Shown: positions 11,901 through 24,617, counted from the stretch's first letter. The stretch: DNA of 64,000 bases from Rhodamnia argentea (GCF_020921035.1 NC_063150.1:4898001-4962000), one strand, 5' to 3'. The notes: generated by a model from the letters alone, not told the origin. A program made the numbers and translations.

Positions 11901-14900
11901 AGAGGTCATAGTACCTTTCCCAGGCTAAATCCTTCTTCTCCAACTTTGAAAGAATCTCATTAGGAATCCCAGCAAATTGACGAAGTGGTGTTCGGACACT
12001 CCACATCCTCCTGCTGACCATTTTGCAGAGGTTCAGAGCCTTCTCAGCCAACTGGGCCCATCCCCTTTTAAGGACAATCTCAAAAAGAGCTCGCAGAAGA
12101 CGTCCAGCACTCTAACAAAAAATAAATAAACAAATTAGTGAAGATTCGAATGATGATACAGTAAGCAAGATATAATCAAGATGACGGAAATTAAGAGGAA
12201 AATGTACCTGAGTTATGAAAACCATAACTGAAGTCAATGAAAGTCCTTCAAGCTTTAGCTGAGAAATATATGCTTGAAGCAACACACTGATCTTGGCACT
12301 AGGCTCCTCCAGACTTTCTTTCACAGGTATGGGAACTCGATCCAAAAGCTTCACTAGCTCCATCTTCTCATCTTGTCTCACTGTCACATACTTAAATTCT
12401 TCACTCAGTGAGAACAACCAACATAACTCAATATCCCCCATTGTCGGCTTCAAGTGTTCATTATACGTGGATATTGTCCCATGCGTTATGTAATAGTAAC
12501 TAGCTATGCGACCCAAATCAGTAACCTGGAAGTATCCGCTTTTCCTATCATACTTGATCAAATTATTCCTATCCAGGATGCTAGCAGCAGTATGAATCTG
12601 CACAAAAAACAGAAAATACAACAAATAAATAAGCGAAACGAGACACTAAATGTTCATGTTCGCCGCACATCCTAAAAACATAAATAAACAGCATATCTGG
12701 GTTACTATGAACGGGGAAAGAAAAGATCTTAAAAACCCAATCAAATTGAAAATCATATAAAACACAGGAGAGGCACATTCTAACAACTCGGTTCTTAATC
12801 TTTGCACAGAGAAATAGAAGCATATGTACCACCCTGATCCATATTAAAGCAAAAGAGGAGGAACATTCCCCGCTATCCACCACTTTAGAACCATTAACCT
12901 CTCTTGAGGCTATAAATCACCTCTTTAAAAATACCCCAATATCCAAGCAGAAAGAATCAGAGTTCTGACAAACCCATTCACATTGAATGATTAATGGCAT
13001 TCTAAAATTTATATGCAGTTTCATAGCATGCCATTGAAGTTACATCAAATTCATAACAGTAAATCAAATCTGGCTTCATTCACTCAAGGCACATATTCTA
13101 CACTGAAAAAACTTTTACTTCCTGAAGAAAAGTGGAACAGACAGGTAAAACCGGAGAGATTCCTCCATCTTCCGTCTTCCTCTTCAGATGATACTCAATT
13201 CTCCATTAGAGCCACTATTCCTTCTATCCGCATGTATTTCAACAAATAAACTTTTCATCTAGCAGAATAAAGCGTGAGAACAACAAGAAAAAAATGAGAT
13301 CAAACAGTTTTTTGTCCTAAAGACATCTAACAATGCATTCTAAGTTGTTACGAACTACTGCAAAACCAACACAAAAAGAACTAGCATAATTAAACTGAAT
13401 GAGAAAATATTTAAAAATACCAGAAAGGACAAGAACATCTAAAACCTGAAAGTTTGCTAAACAATGAAAAAAGAAGTGGAAAAGACACCACGTCTACTAT
13501 ATTTGAGAATGCATCCACATAGATAATCTCAAACATTTAAAATCATGATAATACTTACCAAATCAGCCCTTCTCTCCTCCAGCATAATATCATTAGTCAG
13601 AACATCTGGCGCTAGACCATATAGTGTAGGATTCCGCAGCATACGGATATACAAGTATGTGTAGCCAATCCAGTTGCATGCTTCTCTAGCAGTCTGAACA
13701 GTCCCAAGAACAATTTCAGCATTCAACTGATCGGCCAATTTGGAGACGAACTGGCTTTCTATAGGTAGCTGCTGATTCATCAAAGACAGATAGTATTGTA
13801 GTTCACTATGGCCAGTGATGATTATTCCTTCACCACAGGTATCGTACTGAGGTCGTCCTGCTCGACCCAGCATCTGCATAACGTCCAGCGGACTCAATTC
13901 GGTCCATGCTCCCTTTTCTGGATTGTATATCTGTGTTCCCTTTATGATCACAGTGTGTGCAGGTAAGTTGACACCCCACGCAAGAGTTGCTGTTGAAACC
14001 AAAACCTGAACATGACCATCAGTGAAGAGATCCTCAACAAGTTGCCTATCAGCCCTCGCCATGCCAGCATGATGAATGGCAAAACCGTAAGGCAGGAGGT
14101 CCTTAAGATCATTGCTCTCGACGATGTCAGTGTGACTTTGTAGAATTTCGCGGCTCACACCATCCTCTTTCAAAAATCTACCAAGAGTATCATTAGCGAG
14201 TGCAGAAACTCTTATAGCTCGAGCAGTTTTGGCTGTTTCCTTCCTGGAGTGGACAAAAATAAGAACTTGATGCTTTCCTGCCGCAGCCACTACCTTTTCA
14301 TAGCACAAGTCATTCATCAACTGAAACCTCTGCAGCGGCTTCCTGACTGTTATTCCGATATACTGCTGGGAAAGAGGGACAGGTCTATAACTATTATCAA
14401 AATAAAATAGTCCCTTGTTAACATCTGCGTGCAAGAACAACGCAACATCCTCATGATTGGGCAATGTAGCTGACAATCCCACCAATCGAATGTGCTCTTT
14501 TGTGGTTTCAATTTGTCTGACAGTTCTGGCAACAATGCTCTCAAGTACGGGTCCTCTATTATCATGGAGGAGATGAATCTCATCAATGATCAGAAGCTTC
14601 ACGAGCTGCGTGTAGGTACGATCTCCCGATTTTCGAGTAATGATATCCCACTTCTCAGGGGTCGTGACGATGATCTGAGTCTCTTCGATTTGCTGACGAG
14701 TCAATGATTGGTCACCGCTCAACTCCCTCACCTTGATATCATACTCTTGCAAACGGTTAGACAGATTTCCAACAACTTCAGCAACAAGTGCTTTCATAGG
14801 TGCCACATAAACAATCTTATAGCTGCCGTGATTAAATGATCCGTCTGGATTCCTGTTCAAAGCGATTTGCTGGAGTATGGTCAGCACGGCTACATTAGTT

Positions 14901-16518
14901 TTCCCAGCTCCAGTAGGAGCACACAAGAGGATGTTCTCTGCACTAAAAAGAGCAGTCTCGTAGACTTTGCTTTGAACACGGTTCAGCTGTTGCATCCCTT
15001 TGAAAGCAGGTTGTGCCCAATCAGGCAAGGCAGATATTTTGACAAGCTTCTCATTGGGATCTGGTTTAGCTTTCAAAACTGGCACATGAACTTCCTCATA
15101 TCCTTTGCTGAGATGCTTGAAAGAGCCGACAGGAAGATCGGTCCTTCTATTTGCCATTAAAAGGCCACCTTGCTCAAAAGCGAGGCTGTCAAGATCGAGT
15201 AACTGACGCTGTCCCTTTAACCAACTACCTTCCGCATCCCTATCAACCACACCTCTCCGACCTGTATCTTCATCTCCAGCACTCTCATCCTTCAAACGAC
15301 GAGCCTCTTCCCTAATACTCTTCTCCAAATTCTTTTGCCTCTCTTTTGCAGTGGCTCTTGTGGCATGCAACTGTTCCACTATTGCAGCCAACTCCGGTCC
15401 CAAACCCATCATTTCTTCTTCAATCTTCTTCCGGTCACCTTGGTCTTCAGCCCTAGCCAAACGGGTGCACCAGACGATCTTCAACCTATTCCACAGTAAA
15501 AACTTAATGAGGCTGCACGGCTGCACTTATCAAACTGAAGATGCAACAATAAAAAAAACTGAGGATGCAACAATAGCTTAGTCTCAACCTCCCTAGCATC
15601 CCCTTCAGCAAGTATCTTCAGCACCTCCTCTGCAAGCTTCTTACACTGCTGGGGATCAATCTGCTGTTCATAAGCCTGAGAAATCTTTCTTCGAAGCCAA
15701 TGAGCATCAATGTCCTGAACATTCAAGCTCATGCCCTCACGACGTTCCTGCATATCATCATCATCTATTCCGGCACCCATCTGCATGACCGAAGAACTGT
15801 TTGGTTCTGCAACATCTTCATCCTCCTGGACCATATCGAGATCACTCTCCTCGTCGTCATCTTCATTCTCTTCGAACTCAACTGCAACACCCACATCATC
15901 TTCATCCTCATTAGCCACAGCAGACCCAGCCGCATCACTCGCATCTTGATAATCAGTAATAAGCCTCCCAATTGAAACGAGCTGATCAAAAACAGGGTTT
16001 GGAATACGGTTCAACAACTTCTCAATCTCCTTCTTCTTATCAGGATTCTTGAACGTATCGTTCTTCAACACGGCCAAAATTTCATCTGCTGCACCACAAA
16101 CTATATTCAATGGCTGCCCACCCAACTGCTGCTGAATAACACTGAGCATCGCCTCGTATGCAGCCCTAGTCTCCTTCGTCTTGGGCTGGTAAACCCCTTC
16201 TTCCGTAGAGGTCAACACACTATCCTCTCGAAGCCGGCGCCTCTTGGCCTGCCTAGGGACGAGCTCCGAGAGCGAGTCCCGCTCCTCCTTCCTCTTCGCC
16301 TTCTGGAGCTTCTCATCGAGCTCCAGGGGCCTGCCTCGGTACGCCCGGTCGCCGAACCTCCTAGGATCGATCTTCCCCCACAGAGACTCGGGCTCGCCGG
16401 TGGGCTCATCGGTCTCGCGGGGCCGCGTATCGGTCGTCAAGACCATACTCGAGTTAGCCCTGTACTCGTACTGCTTGAAGCGAGCGTGCGCCTCGGCACC
16501 TCCCCCCAGACGCGCCAT
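8935..16518 (-). CDS. BRR2: BRR2-type U5 snRNP RNA helicase (DExH12-like), frame broken by an 8-bp duplication
   Basis: BRR2 is the Ski2-like ATPase of the U5 snRNP that unwinds U4/U6 to activate the spliceosome. Coding segments on the minus strand are 16518-13559, 12597-12208 and 12111-8935, with GT-AG introns between. The N-terminus [20 protein letters not shown] is the typical plant start. An acidic linker follows, then two helicase cassettes. Cassette 1 has CAPTGAGKT (about residue 528), DEIH, SATLPN and QMLGRAGRP. Cassette 2 has AAPTGSGKT (about residue 1374), DELH, STSLAN in place of SAT, and QMMGRASRP. Each cassette is followed by a Sec63 unit. An exact 8-bp tandem duplication at 15511-15526 shifts the frame and would end translation after 345 codons. 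Discounting those 8 bases gives 2172 aa, the usual family length. An in-frame duplication of about 24 bp lies beside it (15540-15575). So the gene is otherwise intact, and either a recent null, an assembly error, or rescued by unusual splicing. Confidence 0.9.
15511..15526. repeat. 8-bp tandem duplication (GGCTGCAC twice) inside BRR2
   Basis: GGCTGCAC occurs twice in direct succession. Removing one copy restores the reading frame of the first coding segment (2952 nt, 984 codons). An 8-bp duplication without any insert is what excision of a hAT transposon can leave. The same site in the truncated copy (36012-36023) carries a different 12-bp version, GGCTGCGCTCAC, which is 4 bases longer than the ancestral 8. 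Confidence 0.85.
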
Positions 16519-16632
16519 GACACAAAACGGCTCGAGAAAATCAGCCCTTCAAAATCCTAGTTCCGCGGAAAGAGAGCTTTCAATTTCTCAAAGACGCAAA
16601 CAGGCACGTCAGGAGCGTGAATGGAGAGCTGA

Positions 16633-16639
16633 ATTTATA
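16633..16639 (-). promoter_or_regulatory. TATA box candidate for BRR2
   Basis: On the minus strand the sequence reads TATAAAT about 115 bases upstream of the ATG at 16518. The same motif is kept in the duplicated copy at 37148-37154. It leaves room for a 5' leader of roughly 85 bases. This rests on motif and spacing only. Confidence 0.5.
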
Positions 16640-17889
16640 CACAGAAATCCAAATTTTAACAGGGAAAGGAAATAATGTGATAGTTTGAATTACTGTTTAT
16701 TGGATTAGGGATATCTTCCGAATATAATTGCTAAAAATTAAATAAGTGAGGAATATTTCGTTCAGCCAAAAAAGGAAACAAAATAACGTGATATTCATCC
16801 GATTTTGGTGTGATAAGCTGAAGAAAATGGCGAGTAAACCAACATTCCTTTTAATGTTTATTGTATATGTATGGAGAATATGTTTTCTTACCTTATTTGT
16901 TTAGGAAGAGTATATTGACTTGATATGAATAAATTCGTCAATCCCGCAAGTTCAATCGTTCACAAATACTCAAAGCTATAGAATATATTTTATTTTGAAT
17001 ATACCAAACAGTAAACCCTTAAAACGAAAAACAAAAGCAAATTAATTGCACCGTTACGTCACAAAATCTAAAGATGATTAGAAAGTTGGACAGTATAAAG
17101 CTTTGTGGTCTGGCCACATTATCTTAAAATCGGCAATCCCTTTCACTTCCCTTGGCATCTATTAAAATATGTCTTCGAAGAGAAAATCTGAATTTTGAAA
17201 ATAAATAAGTAAAGATCGAACGTCAAGATAAGAAGCGAGAGGGGACTAGCTTTTGTCCTTTTTCTATCAATGGAAGTACGACACTGAAATTTTTCACATA
17301 ATTCAAGAACAAATTTGAATATGTACTAAAAGTTTAAAGACTACATTGAACAAATAAAAAGTTTAATGATCACATTATATATGGGGTTAAAATTCAAAGA
17401 TTGCACTGAGCAAATTAAAAATTTATGAATCATATTATATATTAAGCTAAAATTCATGAATTATTTGTGTTATTATTCCTATAAATAAGAGATGAGAATC
17501 TTGTTTCCTACTGTCCGGAGAAGGTGTGTCCTTTGTCATATTGATAATCCCTTGACTTCCACGTAGACCACCAGCACTACCCTTTTCGACCAAAAAAAGA
17601 AAAGCCAGCACTTCCCTTCTTGTCTTTTCAATTTCATTTCCAATTCAGTTTGCTTTTCCCCTCGCTTACATTCTCTCGTTCATGTGGCTCTGTCATACCA
17701 TCTGAACTCTGAAGCCTCGGAAGTTGGAACCCCGCCTGTGCCGTGAAAAACCTTCCGGCGAAGGAACTGTGATTGAGTGAAGAACCATGGAGCCATCTCA
17801 ATCGCTCTCCAATCATCTGAAGTTGGGTCACCTCGGAGCACTCACTCAACAATTTTTTCCATCAAACTCTCTTTTGGCACTTTCGGTAT
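16640..17889. other. Upstream DNA of BRR2 with a conserved short start-like frame
   Basis: AT-rich intergenic DNA, duplicated at about 37155-38393. Near its far end, at 17787 on the plus strand, a good start context (AACCATGG) opens a frame beginning MEPSQSLSNHLKLGHLGA. The duplicate at 38294 keeps the same 18 residues before the copies diverge. It looks like the 5' end of an exon of a third gene, cut at the edge of the duplication. I do not recognise the protein. Confidence 0.5.
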
Positions 17890-18640
17890 TTGACCATTCT
17901 CCAACACACTCGCAAGTTTTTTCTTTTACCCTTTCTTCGGTTGAGTGCTACGGACTACTTCGATTTACTTTGTGGCGTCTTGACACAAACTTCCATGCAA
18001 ATGACATGCAACTAATTCCGAAACGGACAAAGGGCTGTTTTTCCTCCTTGCGTGGTTGAAGTATCTATGTTTTTTTATCGGTAAGTAATAAGTTATGGAT
18101 GTTATCTACAAACAAATCTAATTATATCTCAATGTGGGTCATCTTCATGCATCTAATGAACCGATTAACTGAATGGTTTATCCAATGCTCCAATCGGATA
18201 TGCGCAAAAACATGATTTATGTGTAAATACGACTTAAGTACATAGTAAATGTCAAAACTTGTGTACGATACTCACTTTAATATCAAAATTTTCAAAACTA
18301 TCATTTAAATACCAAATTTTTAAAAAATAATCACTCTAGTGTCAAAACTTTCAAAATAATCACTTAAGTGCCAATGTTTTCAAAAACGCTAACTTCAGTG
18401 CCAACCCCGGTGAGCCATGTAAGTTCAAATATTAATAAAAAAAATAAGTCACGTTATATTTCCAATGAGTCATGCCAGCTCAAATCGAAATTAGTACTAA
18501 AGTTAGCGTTTTTCAAAATATTTGATACTTAAGTGATCATTTTGAAAGTTTTGACACTAAAGTAAGCGCCGTATATAAATTTTGGCACTTATAATGTACT
18601 TTAGCTCCCAATACCTACATGGCTCTTTTTTTTTTTTTTT
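17890..18640. other. AT-rich spacer
   Basis: No supported gene. From about 18240 to 18600 there are diverged short repeats around phrases such as CACTTAAGTGCCAA and AAAACTTTCAAAATAATC, in both orientations. They form a loose foldback typical of a small non-coding transposon remnant. Confidence 0.45.
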
Positions 18641-20108
18641 TCATGTTGCGAATTTGTTGGGGCAAAATTCGAGATTGTTTTTAATGTTAAACTCCTTGTT
18701 TTTTCCTACGACCCCGTTTTTTCTTTTAAGTACGGTGCCAATTTGGCTCAATTGACCTGTCTATGTACATGTCATTCTTGTTAGCTGTGGCATATGTCAC
18801 ATAAGCTTTTTGGCCACTAAAGTAAATGGCGGAGATTTTTGTCCATCGAGAAAAAAACTTATGCATTTTTTTGGGGTTTATTTGAAAAAATGTGATTTTC
18901 ATGCATAACTTAGAATTTGGTGGGGTTTTTTTTCCTCAAACAAAATTTCATACTTTTTTTGGATTAATATTATGAAAATCCCTAAACTGATAAACTTGTG
19001 AGAAATTTACCTCGGACTAATTTTTTGACCATCAAAAATCTCAAACCGATGTATTTGTGACAAATTTACCCTCCTTTAATTCCGTTAAATTTGACAGTCA
19101 AATTGCTGAGTTAGATAACACGTGACGGTTGATTGATGTATTAGTTTGAGGTTTTTACTCTCTATTTATCGGAGGTGTACCAATTTGATTTTTTCGTGAT
19201 ATTTAGAAACTAATGAAGGGTAAAATTATCATATGTGTAGTCAAAAAATTATATTTAGGTAAATTTATCACAAGTGTATAAGTTTGGAGCTTTTTGTGGT
19301 CAAAAAATTAATTTTGGATAAACTTATCGTATGTATACCAATTTCGAGTTTGGAGGCTTTTTTTTTTCATGTTGCGAATTTGTTGGGGCGAAATTCGAGA
19401 CTATTTTTAATGTTAAACTCCTTGTTTTTTAACTACGACCCCGTTTTTCTTTTAAGTACGGTGCCAATTTGGCTCAATTGACATGTCTATGTACACGTCA
19501 TTCTTGTTAGCCGTGGCATATGTCACATAAGCTTTTTGGCCACTAAAGTAAATGGCGGAGATTTTTGTCCATCGAGAAAAAACTTATGCATTTTTTCGGG
19601 GTTTATTTGAAAAAATGTGATTTTCATGCATAACTTAGAATTCGGTGGTTTTTTTTTTCCTCGAACAAAATTTCATACTTTTTTTGGATTAATATTATGA
19701 AAATCCATAAACCGATAAACTTATGAGAAATTTACCTCGGGCTAATTTTTTGACCATCAAAAATCTCAAACTGGTAGATATGTGACAAATTTACTCTCCT
19801 TTAGTTCCGTTAAATTTTACGATCAAATTGATGAGTTAGATAACACGTGACGGTTGAGTGATGTATTAGTTTGAGGTTTTTACTCTCTGTTTATCGGAGG
19901 TGTATCAATTGGATTTTTTCGTGATATTTAAAAACTAATGAAGGGTAAAATTATCACATGTGTAGTCAAAAAATTATATTGGTATCCAAAAAATTATATT
20001 GGGATAAATTTATCACAAATGTATAAGTTTGGAGTTTTTTGTGGTCAAAAAATTAATTTTGGATAAACTTATTGTATATATACCAATTTCGAGTTTTTCA
20101 TGATGTTA
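18641..20108. repeat. Two tandem units of a 726-bp repeat
   Basis: Unit starts at 18641 and 19367 share TCATGTTGCGAATTTGTTGG. They stay similar through their whole length and relate to 277-1042. The second half of each unit (about 18960-19345 and 19685-20108) is a copy of the sub-repeat element seen at 44821-45342 and in 51365-53631. No coding capacity is evident. The array forms the left part of the spacer between the two segmental units. Confidence 0.88.
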
Positions 20109-21042
20109 ATTCTATGCTAATTGTAAATCAAACTTTTCAATTTATAATTTAGCCCGGTCTTAACTAGACTAGGCCAGAATGAACACGCCCCTAAAGCCAT
20201 TTTTTGCGTGTCCGACACGCGCCTGACACACTGGGACACGGTCAGACACACTACGTGTTCAAACTTTTGATACACGTTCAATGAATAGGACACCTTTAGA
20301 CTCACGAGTCCAAGGATTAGTTTATGCAAAATCTCATACTTCAAAACCCAATTTTGCACTAGCCTCATGAGCCTTCCTGATGGCCCACATCAAGCCCTTC
20401 CAGCCCAACAGTTTACAACAATGACTGAGCCGCCACTTTATAGGATGTCGTCCTTCTCTCTTATTGGCCGATGTGGGACTTTTGTGCTGGTAATGATCCA
20501 AATGACAGCCCCAATCTCGTTTTTTGCCTTGGGATGTTTTCTGCAAGAAATACGCTGGCAAATCCAGGAGAAGATTTCACTCCTTAAGCATCTATTGAAA
20601 CTATACGGGCATGAGGTTTTCTGCTTAGAGCTGACGCGGCATTCAGACAAGGTAAGGATGTGTCATCAGCATATTTTGCCTCGCCCTTAACCTAAAGAAA
20701 TAATAGCATGGACAGTAGCACTTCATTATTTTTAGTGTAAATTCATTCTACAGCTTTTTATTATTATTTATTTATTTGTGAAATCATAAAAGATAATTTA
20801 TCATATATATATCATATATATATAAAGTATATACGTGTCTTAACATGTCGGAATCTTCCATTTTTTTAGAAATCAAGTGTGGGTGTGTCGTGTCCCATAT
20901 CTCGTGTTGTGTCGGTATAACATAGATCAGGGGACGAGGGCCCGTCTTTCACCAATGGATCTTTTTGGGGGGTGCTGATTTATAATTTTTAATATGCTTC
21001 CTTGGAAAATTTATGTTCTTTCATTCTAGTACTCCGGCTGAA
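20109..21042. other. Spacer with ACACG-rich terminal-like sequences
   Basis: Around 20200-20280 and 20870-20930 there are facing GTGTC/GACAC-rich stretches, such as GTGTCCGACACGCGCC and GTGTCGTGTCCC. They could be ends of one degraded transposon of about 0.75 kb. The open frame 20367-20690 lies inside and matches no family I know. No gene is called. Confidence 0.35.
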
Positions 21043-23483
21043 TGTAAGACCCAGGAAAATGTCGGTGTGAACAATCTTAGAACATTTTTGTTGAATTTTT
21101 AACATGACCTCGTGCATGCATGCATATAGAGATTATAATCCGTCTATATTATTTTCTTACGATGAGATTTCGGGATGTGGCAACTTGAAATCGACAATCG
21201 CGGATTTGACCATCTAGCCCTAGTCACAAGGTCCAGAAAGACTTTTTGGATAGATTTGAGTAAGCGCATTTGGTGAAAAAAAAATAAATAAAAAGAGGCC
21301 AAACACGGACCAAAGAGGCCTTATCAAAGTCCGGTCCGGCTTGGCTTGAAGATTTGCATATGACGACTTCAATGATGGAAAGGCTTGGCAAAAAATTTGA
21401 GACCAGTCTTAAGGTCCTCTCAGTTTAGGACTACTCAATAAAAATCTCTAATTTAAAATTTCGTTCGGATGATTTATGTAATACGTGAGTTATTTTTTTG
21501 ACTAGGTCAAAATAAGTGGAGGGACCCACTAGTATTAAAAAAAAAAGAGTAGTTGGTTTCTCTTAAAGGGGGTCGAGAGTATTCCACAGCAGAAAGAAAG
21601 GAAAAGAAAATAGAGAAAGGAGAGAAAGAAGAGAAGAAAGAAGGGAAAGGAGAAAGGGAAAAAGAGAAAAAAAAAAATAGTCACGTGCACGCAACACCCT
21701 CCATGAGCGCCTCACTGAAGTCGTTTGACTACGTGTCACGGTGGTTGGTAAGTGCTCGCCCTCTCTCCCCTCCTATTGAAGTGATTTTTCTAATTTAGGG
21801 CAAAATTTGGATCTTGGGGGAAACTGAGTTGTTGTGTCCGATCTCATGGGTGATTGGCCGCGTTTTTGCTTGGGGATGAAACTTTAGGATATTATAAAGC
21901 CGTAGGAATCGACGGATCACGATTTCGTGTTATGGTTTGCCCGGACCGAGCAATTCAAATCTGGTGCGCAGACATACTGCGCGAACAGTGGTATTCGAGG
22001 GCTATTTTTTCATTGATTTCGGTTTTCAATTCAGGTTACCATGTTGAGACTTTTGTAGCACGTTAAATAAGCTTCGTTTTGACTACAATATTGCATCAAT
22101 CGGACTTCGTTTGATTGAGTTGAGTAAGTTCTCGCAATTAGGGCTGGAAAATCCGAGTTTTGGAGGTTTTGATGTCGCGGGGCCTAATTTTGGTGTCGGT
22201 CAACCATGATTATTGTACGAAATAAACTTAAGGATGTTATAGAGCTAACGCTTTTGACGGTTTGTGAATTGGATTTACTGTTTGTCCGAATGAAATTTCT
22301 GAAGTTCAGCGTGCATGCTGTCTAAGTGCACGACCAGTAGCTTTTTAACCCATAGGTGTCGGATTATCGACGTTTATACTTGGTTTAGTCAAGTTTTTCG
22401 CTAGCGTAGTATTTTTTTCAGCTTTTAATGTTGTTTTTCAATTAATTTTTAGGATTTCAGGTTTGCGGTTCGAGTAACTACTATAGGTTGGATTGCGACT
22501 TTTTAAGGTGAGATGTACTTTATATTCTAAGAATTTATGAAACTCATGCTTTAAAGATGAGCACGTGTACTATAGTTTGATTTTCTTGACAAGGTGAAGT
22601 AAGGTGATGTTTAGAGCATTATTTTTGCATAAACGGGATCAAGTTATTACTACCATTTGATTATTTGATATGGTTTGTTGACAATTGTCTTATTGAAATA
22701 CTGTTTGAGAAATATGTTTCTGAGAAAGGCTATGTATTCGGTTCATAACCTTCGATTTGTAAAACTGGATCGTTGTGGTTTTTCTGGATTTGGTATTGGG
22801 GTTAATACTCATGTCTCTATGAATAGAACCCACAGAGGTGGGGCTAGTACGCATATTGTTAGGACGTCATTGAGCCGAACCACAGGCTAAAATCGGTGGT
22901 AGACCTAACCAAAAAGGGTAAACTTGGTCGCATTGTCACGGCGTTAAACGTGGCCATAGTTGATGATGAGTATGGGATTATTCGATGGATGGACCATTGA
23001 AAATTGGTTTAATGAGATTAATCCATGGTTTAAGCCATTGACAGTTTGTTATTACTATGATTTACTATTTGACTTACTTTGACAATTGTATGGTGATTTC
23101 TTGATCCACTTAGAAGATATTGTACTTCTCACCGAGCTGTAGTTACTCACTCCGTTCTCTCTTTTGCTTTTCGGATTCTTCGGCGAGCCGCAAGCGAGCG
23201 TCCATTAGTCGCAGGACTTTTGGGATAGTGGGGATATATATTTTTGGGATAAGTTGTTTATAGTTGATAAGTTTCTAGCTGGATGTGAAAAGATATGTAT
23301 GTATATCTTTTTGGTTATAGTAGATGAACTCTGATTTTGTGGACATGTGACTTTTTATCAAATATATATGGAGGTATATATTTCGATATCGGGTTTTAGT
23401 TCGAACTATGTATGAGGCTGCATCCTTTGATTCAAAAGGACGGCTGTGTCATGCCTTTTTTCTTGAAGAATTGGGGTGTGACA
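21043..23483. mobile_element. Probable solo LTR of a retrotransposon
   Basis: The stretch opens with TGTAAGACCC and closes with GGGGTGTGACA, the imperfect inverted TG...CA ends common in plant Ty3/gypsy LTRs. It has a purine-rich tract at 21580-21680 and no protein-coding domain. No gag-pol lies on either side. The 5 bases flanking each end do not match (CTGAA and ATTTA), so the target duplication is lost or the boundaries are slightly wrong. It ends only about 20 bp before segmental unit 2 begins. Confidence 0.5.
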
Positions 23484-23837
23484 ATTTATCGGTATTATGT
23501 TATCGACAATCATCAGGAAAATAACTATACAAATTTGATATTGCACCGTCATATGATTTCATTGAGAGAACCGTAAGAGTAGCTTCAAGCTAAAAAGAGC
23601 TAAATGGGAGTATATGGATGCGCTCTTTTTGAAGGGAGTAAGCGGTGATGTTTTCCATTGGAATAAAGCAAGTTTGACCACATAGAAACAAAAAATCAGT
23701 CGGCCCACCACAAGTGTCGTCTCCCTCTGTTTTGCTCGCCCTGTTTTTGACATATGGGGCTGACAAATGGTCGCTGTTGGCAAGATCTTATGTCTAGGAT
23801 TCATATGAATAAAGTTTTCTGATTTTGTTTCAGCTAA

Positions 23838-24617
23838 ATATACTTGATTGATTATTTTGTGTCGCCCTTATTATTGAGCGATAATTTCGGCATAGCCGTA
23901 TCATGATGTGTTCTAATTTTTGCGTTTAACAATAGATTTCTTGGTATGGAAATTCATAATGAAAGGAGTTTAAGTTAGACGAATCATCCCTACGAAAATT
24001 CGTAACGAAAGTGTAAAGGCATTGAAGATGATTTTTGTTTTCCATTGAGGAGAAGCAGAGGACAATGATGCGTGACTGAAATCATCAACTATGAACTATC
24101 ATCCTAGCCTTCAACAAAGCCCTGCAAGTTTGATTTTCATGTTGCAGAGATCACTACCCTCAATTTTTCATTTACAAAAGCTGAGCAACCCTTTTAAATC
24201 AAGGAGCCTCAGTGCCTCACCAGTGACTTTCAGTCAACATAATCATCTAATTTTGTACAGGTAATCTGCAGGTCTTGTTCATCCTTTTTTCTTCTTCCTT
24301 CTGGTGCAAGATTTGCACAATCAAATCAAAAGTGAATGAAAAAGGGAGATCTTGCGGAGCTAGGAATTTTTCTATGAGTGCCAAAGAAGAAACCTCAGAC
24401 ACAAGCAATGCATCTGAGGCATAGCTAAAGGCGAAAGATCAGAATGTCTTTATGTTAACTCCTGACATTACTTCCTATGCGAGGGTGTTTCACAGCTCAG
24501 AGTTCTCAATGCTTCTTTCCCTTCATTCCGGGGTACATTACAATTCTTGAGAAAGACCATGAGCACAACCAAAAAGAAACCGCTTCCCTTGACTCTTCGC
24601 ATCACGAAGTGCGTGAA
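23838..24617 (+). repeat. Extra copy of the lipoxygenase 5' region with a broken first exon
   Basis: The sequence upstream of the lipoxygenase is present twice in unit 2. The first copy runs into exon 1 (ATG at 24559, [19 protein letters not shown]) and stops at about 24617. After a short A-run the upstream sequence starts again at about 24622 and leads to the intact gene. This is a tandem duplication of about 0.78 kb that gives the intact gene a doubled upstream region. Confidence 0.88.
24559..24617 (+). pseudogene. Truncated lipoxygenase exon 1
   Basis: About 19 codons of exon 1, from the ATG through the LTLRITKCV region, cut by the junction of the local duplication. Its residues Thr-Thr at codons 3-4 and Cys before Val match the unit 1 pseudogene more than the intact gene. 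Confidence 0.85.

Larger units (their letters stand above)
1042..17889. repeat. Segmental duplication, unit 1
   Basis: Unit 1 aligns by eye to 23500-38393. Shared parts are the lipoxygenase with its flanks (1042-7391 against 23505-31144) and the 5' part of BRR2 with its upstream DNA (14877-17889 against 35380-38393). The central 7391-14877 has no counterpart in unit 2. Similarity ends abruptly at each of these points. Copies differ by many substitutions and indels, so they are not two readings of one allele placed side by side, although an assembly check would be needed to exclude that fully. Confidence 0.85.

Noticed and set aside
15480..15575. A 47-nt U-rich intron restoring the BRR2 frame
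   Set aside because: GT and AG exist in the right phase in both copies, but the length is below that of normal plant introns and it would remove conserved residues. Kept only as a question.
20367..20690. 107-codon plus-strand frame between the duplicated units
   Set aside because: No recognisable family, no duplicate and no splice context, and it sits between transposon-like ends.
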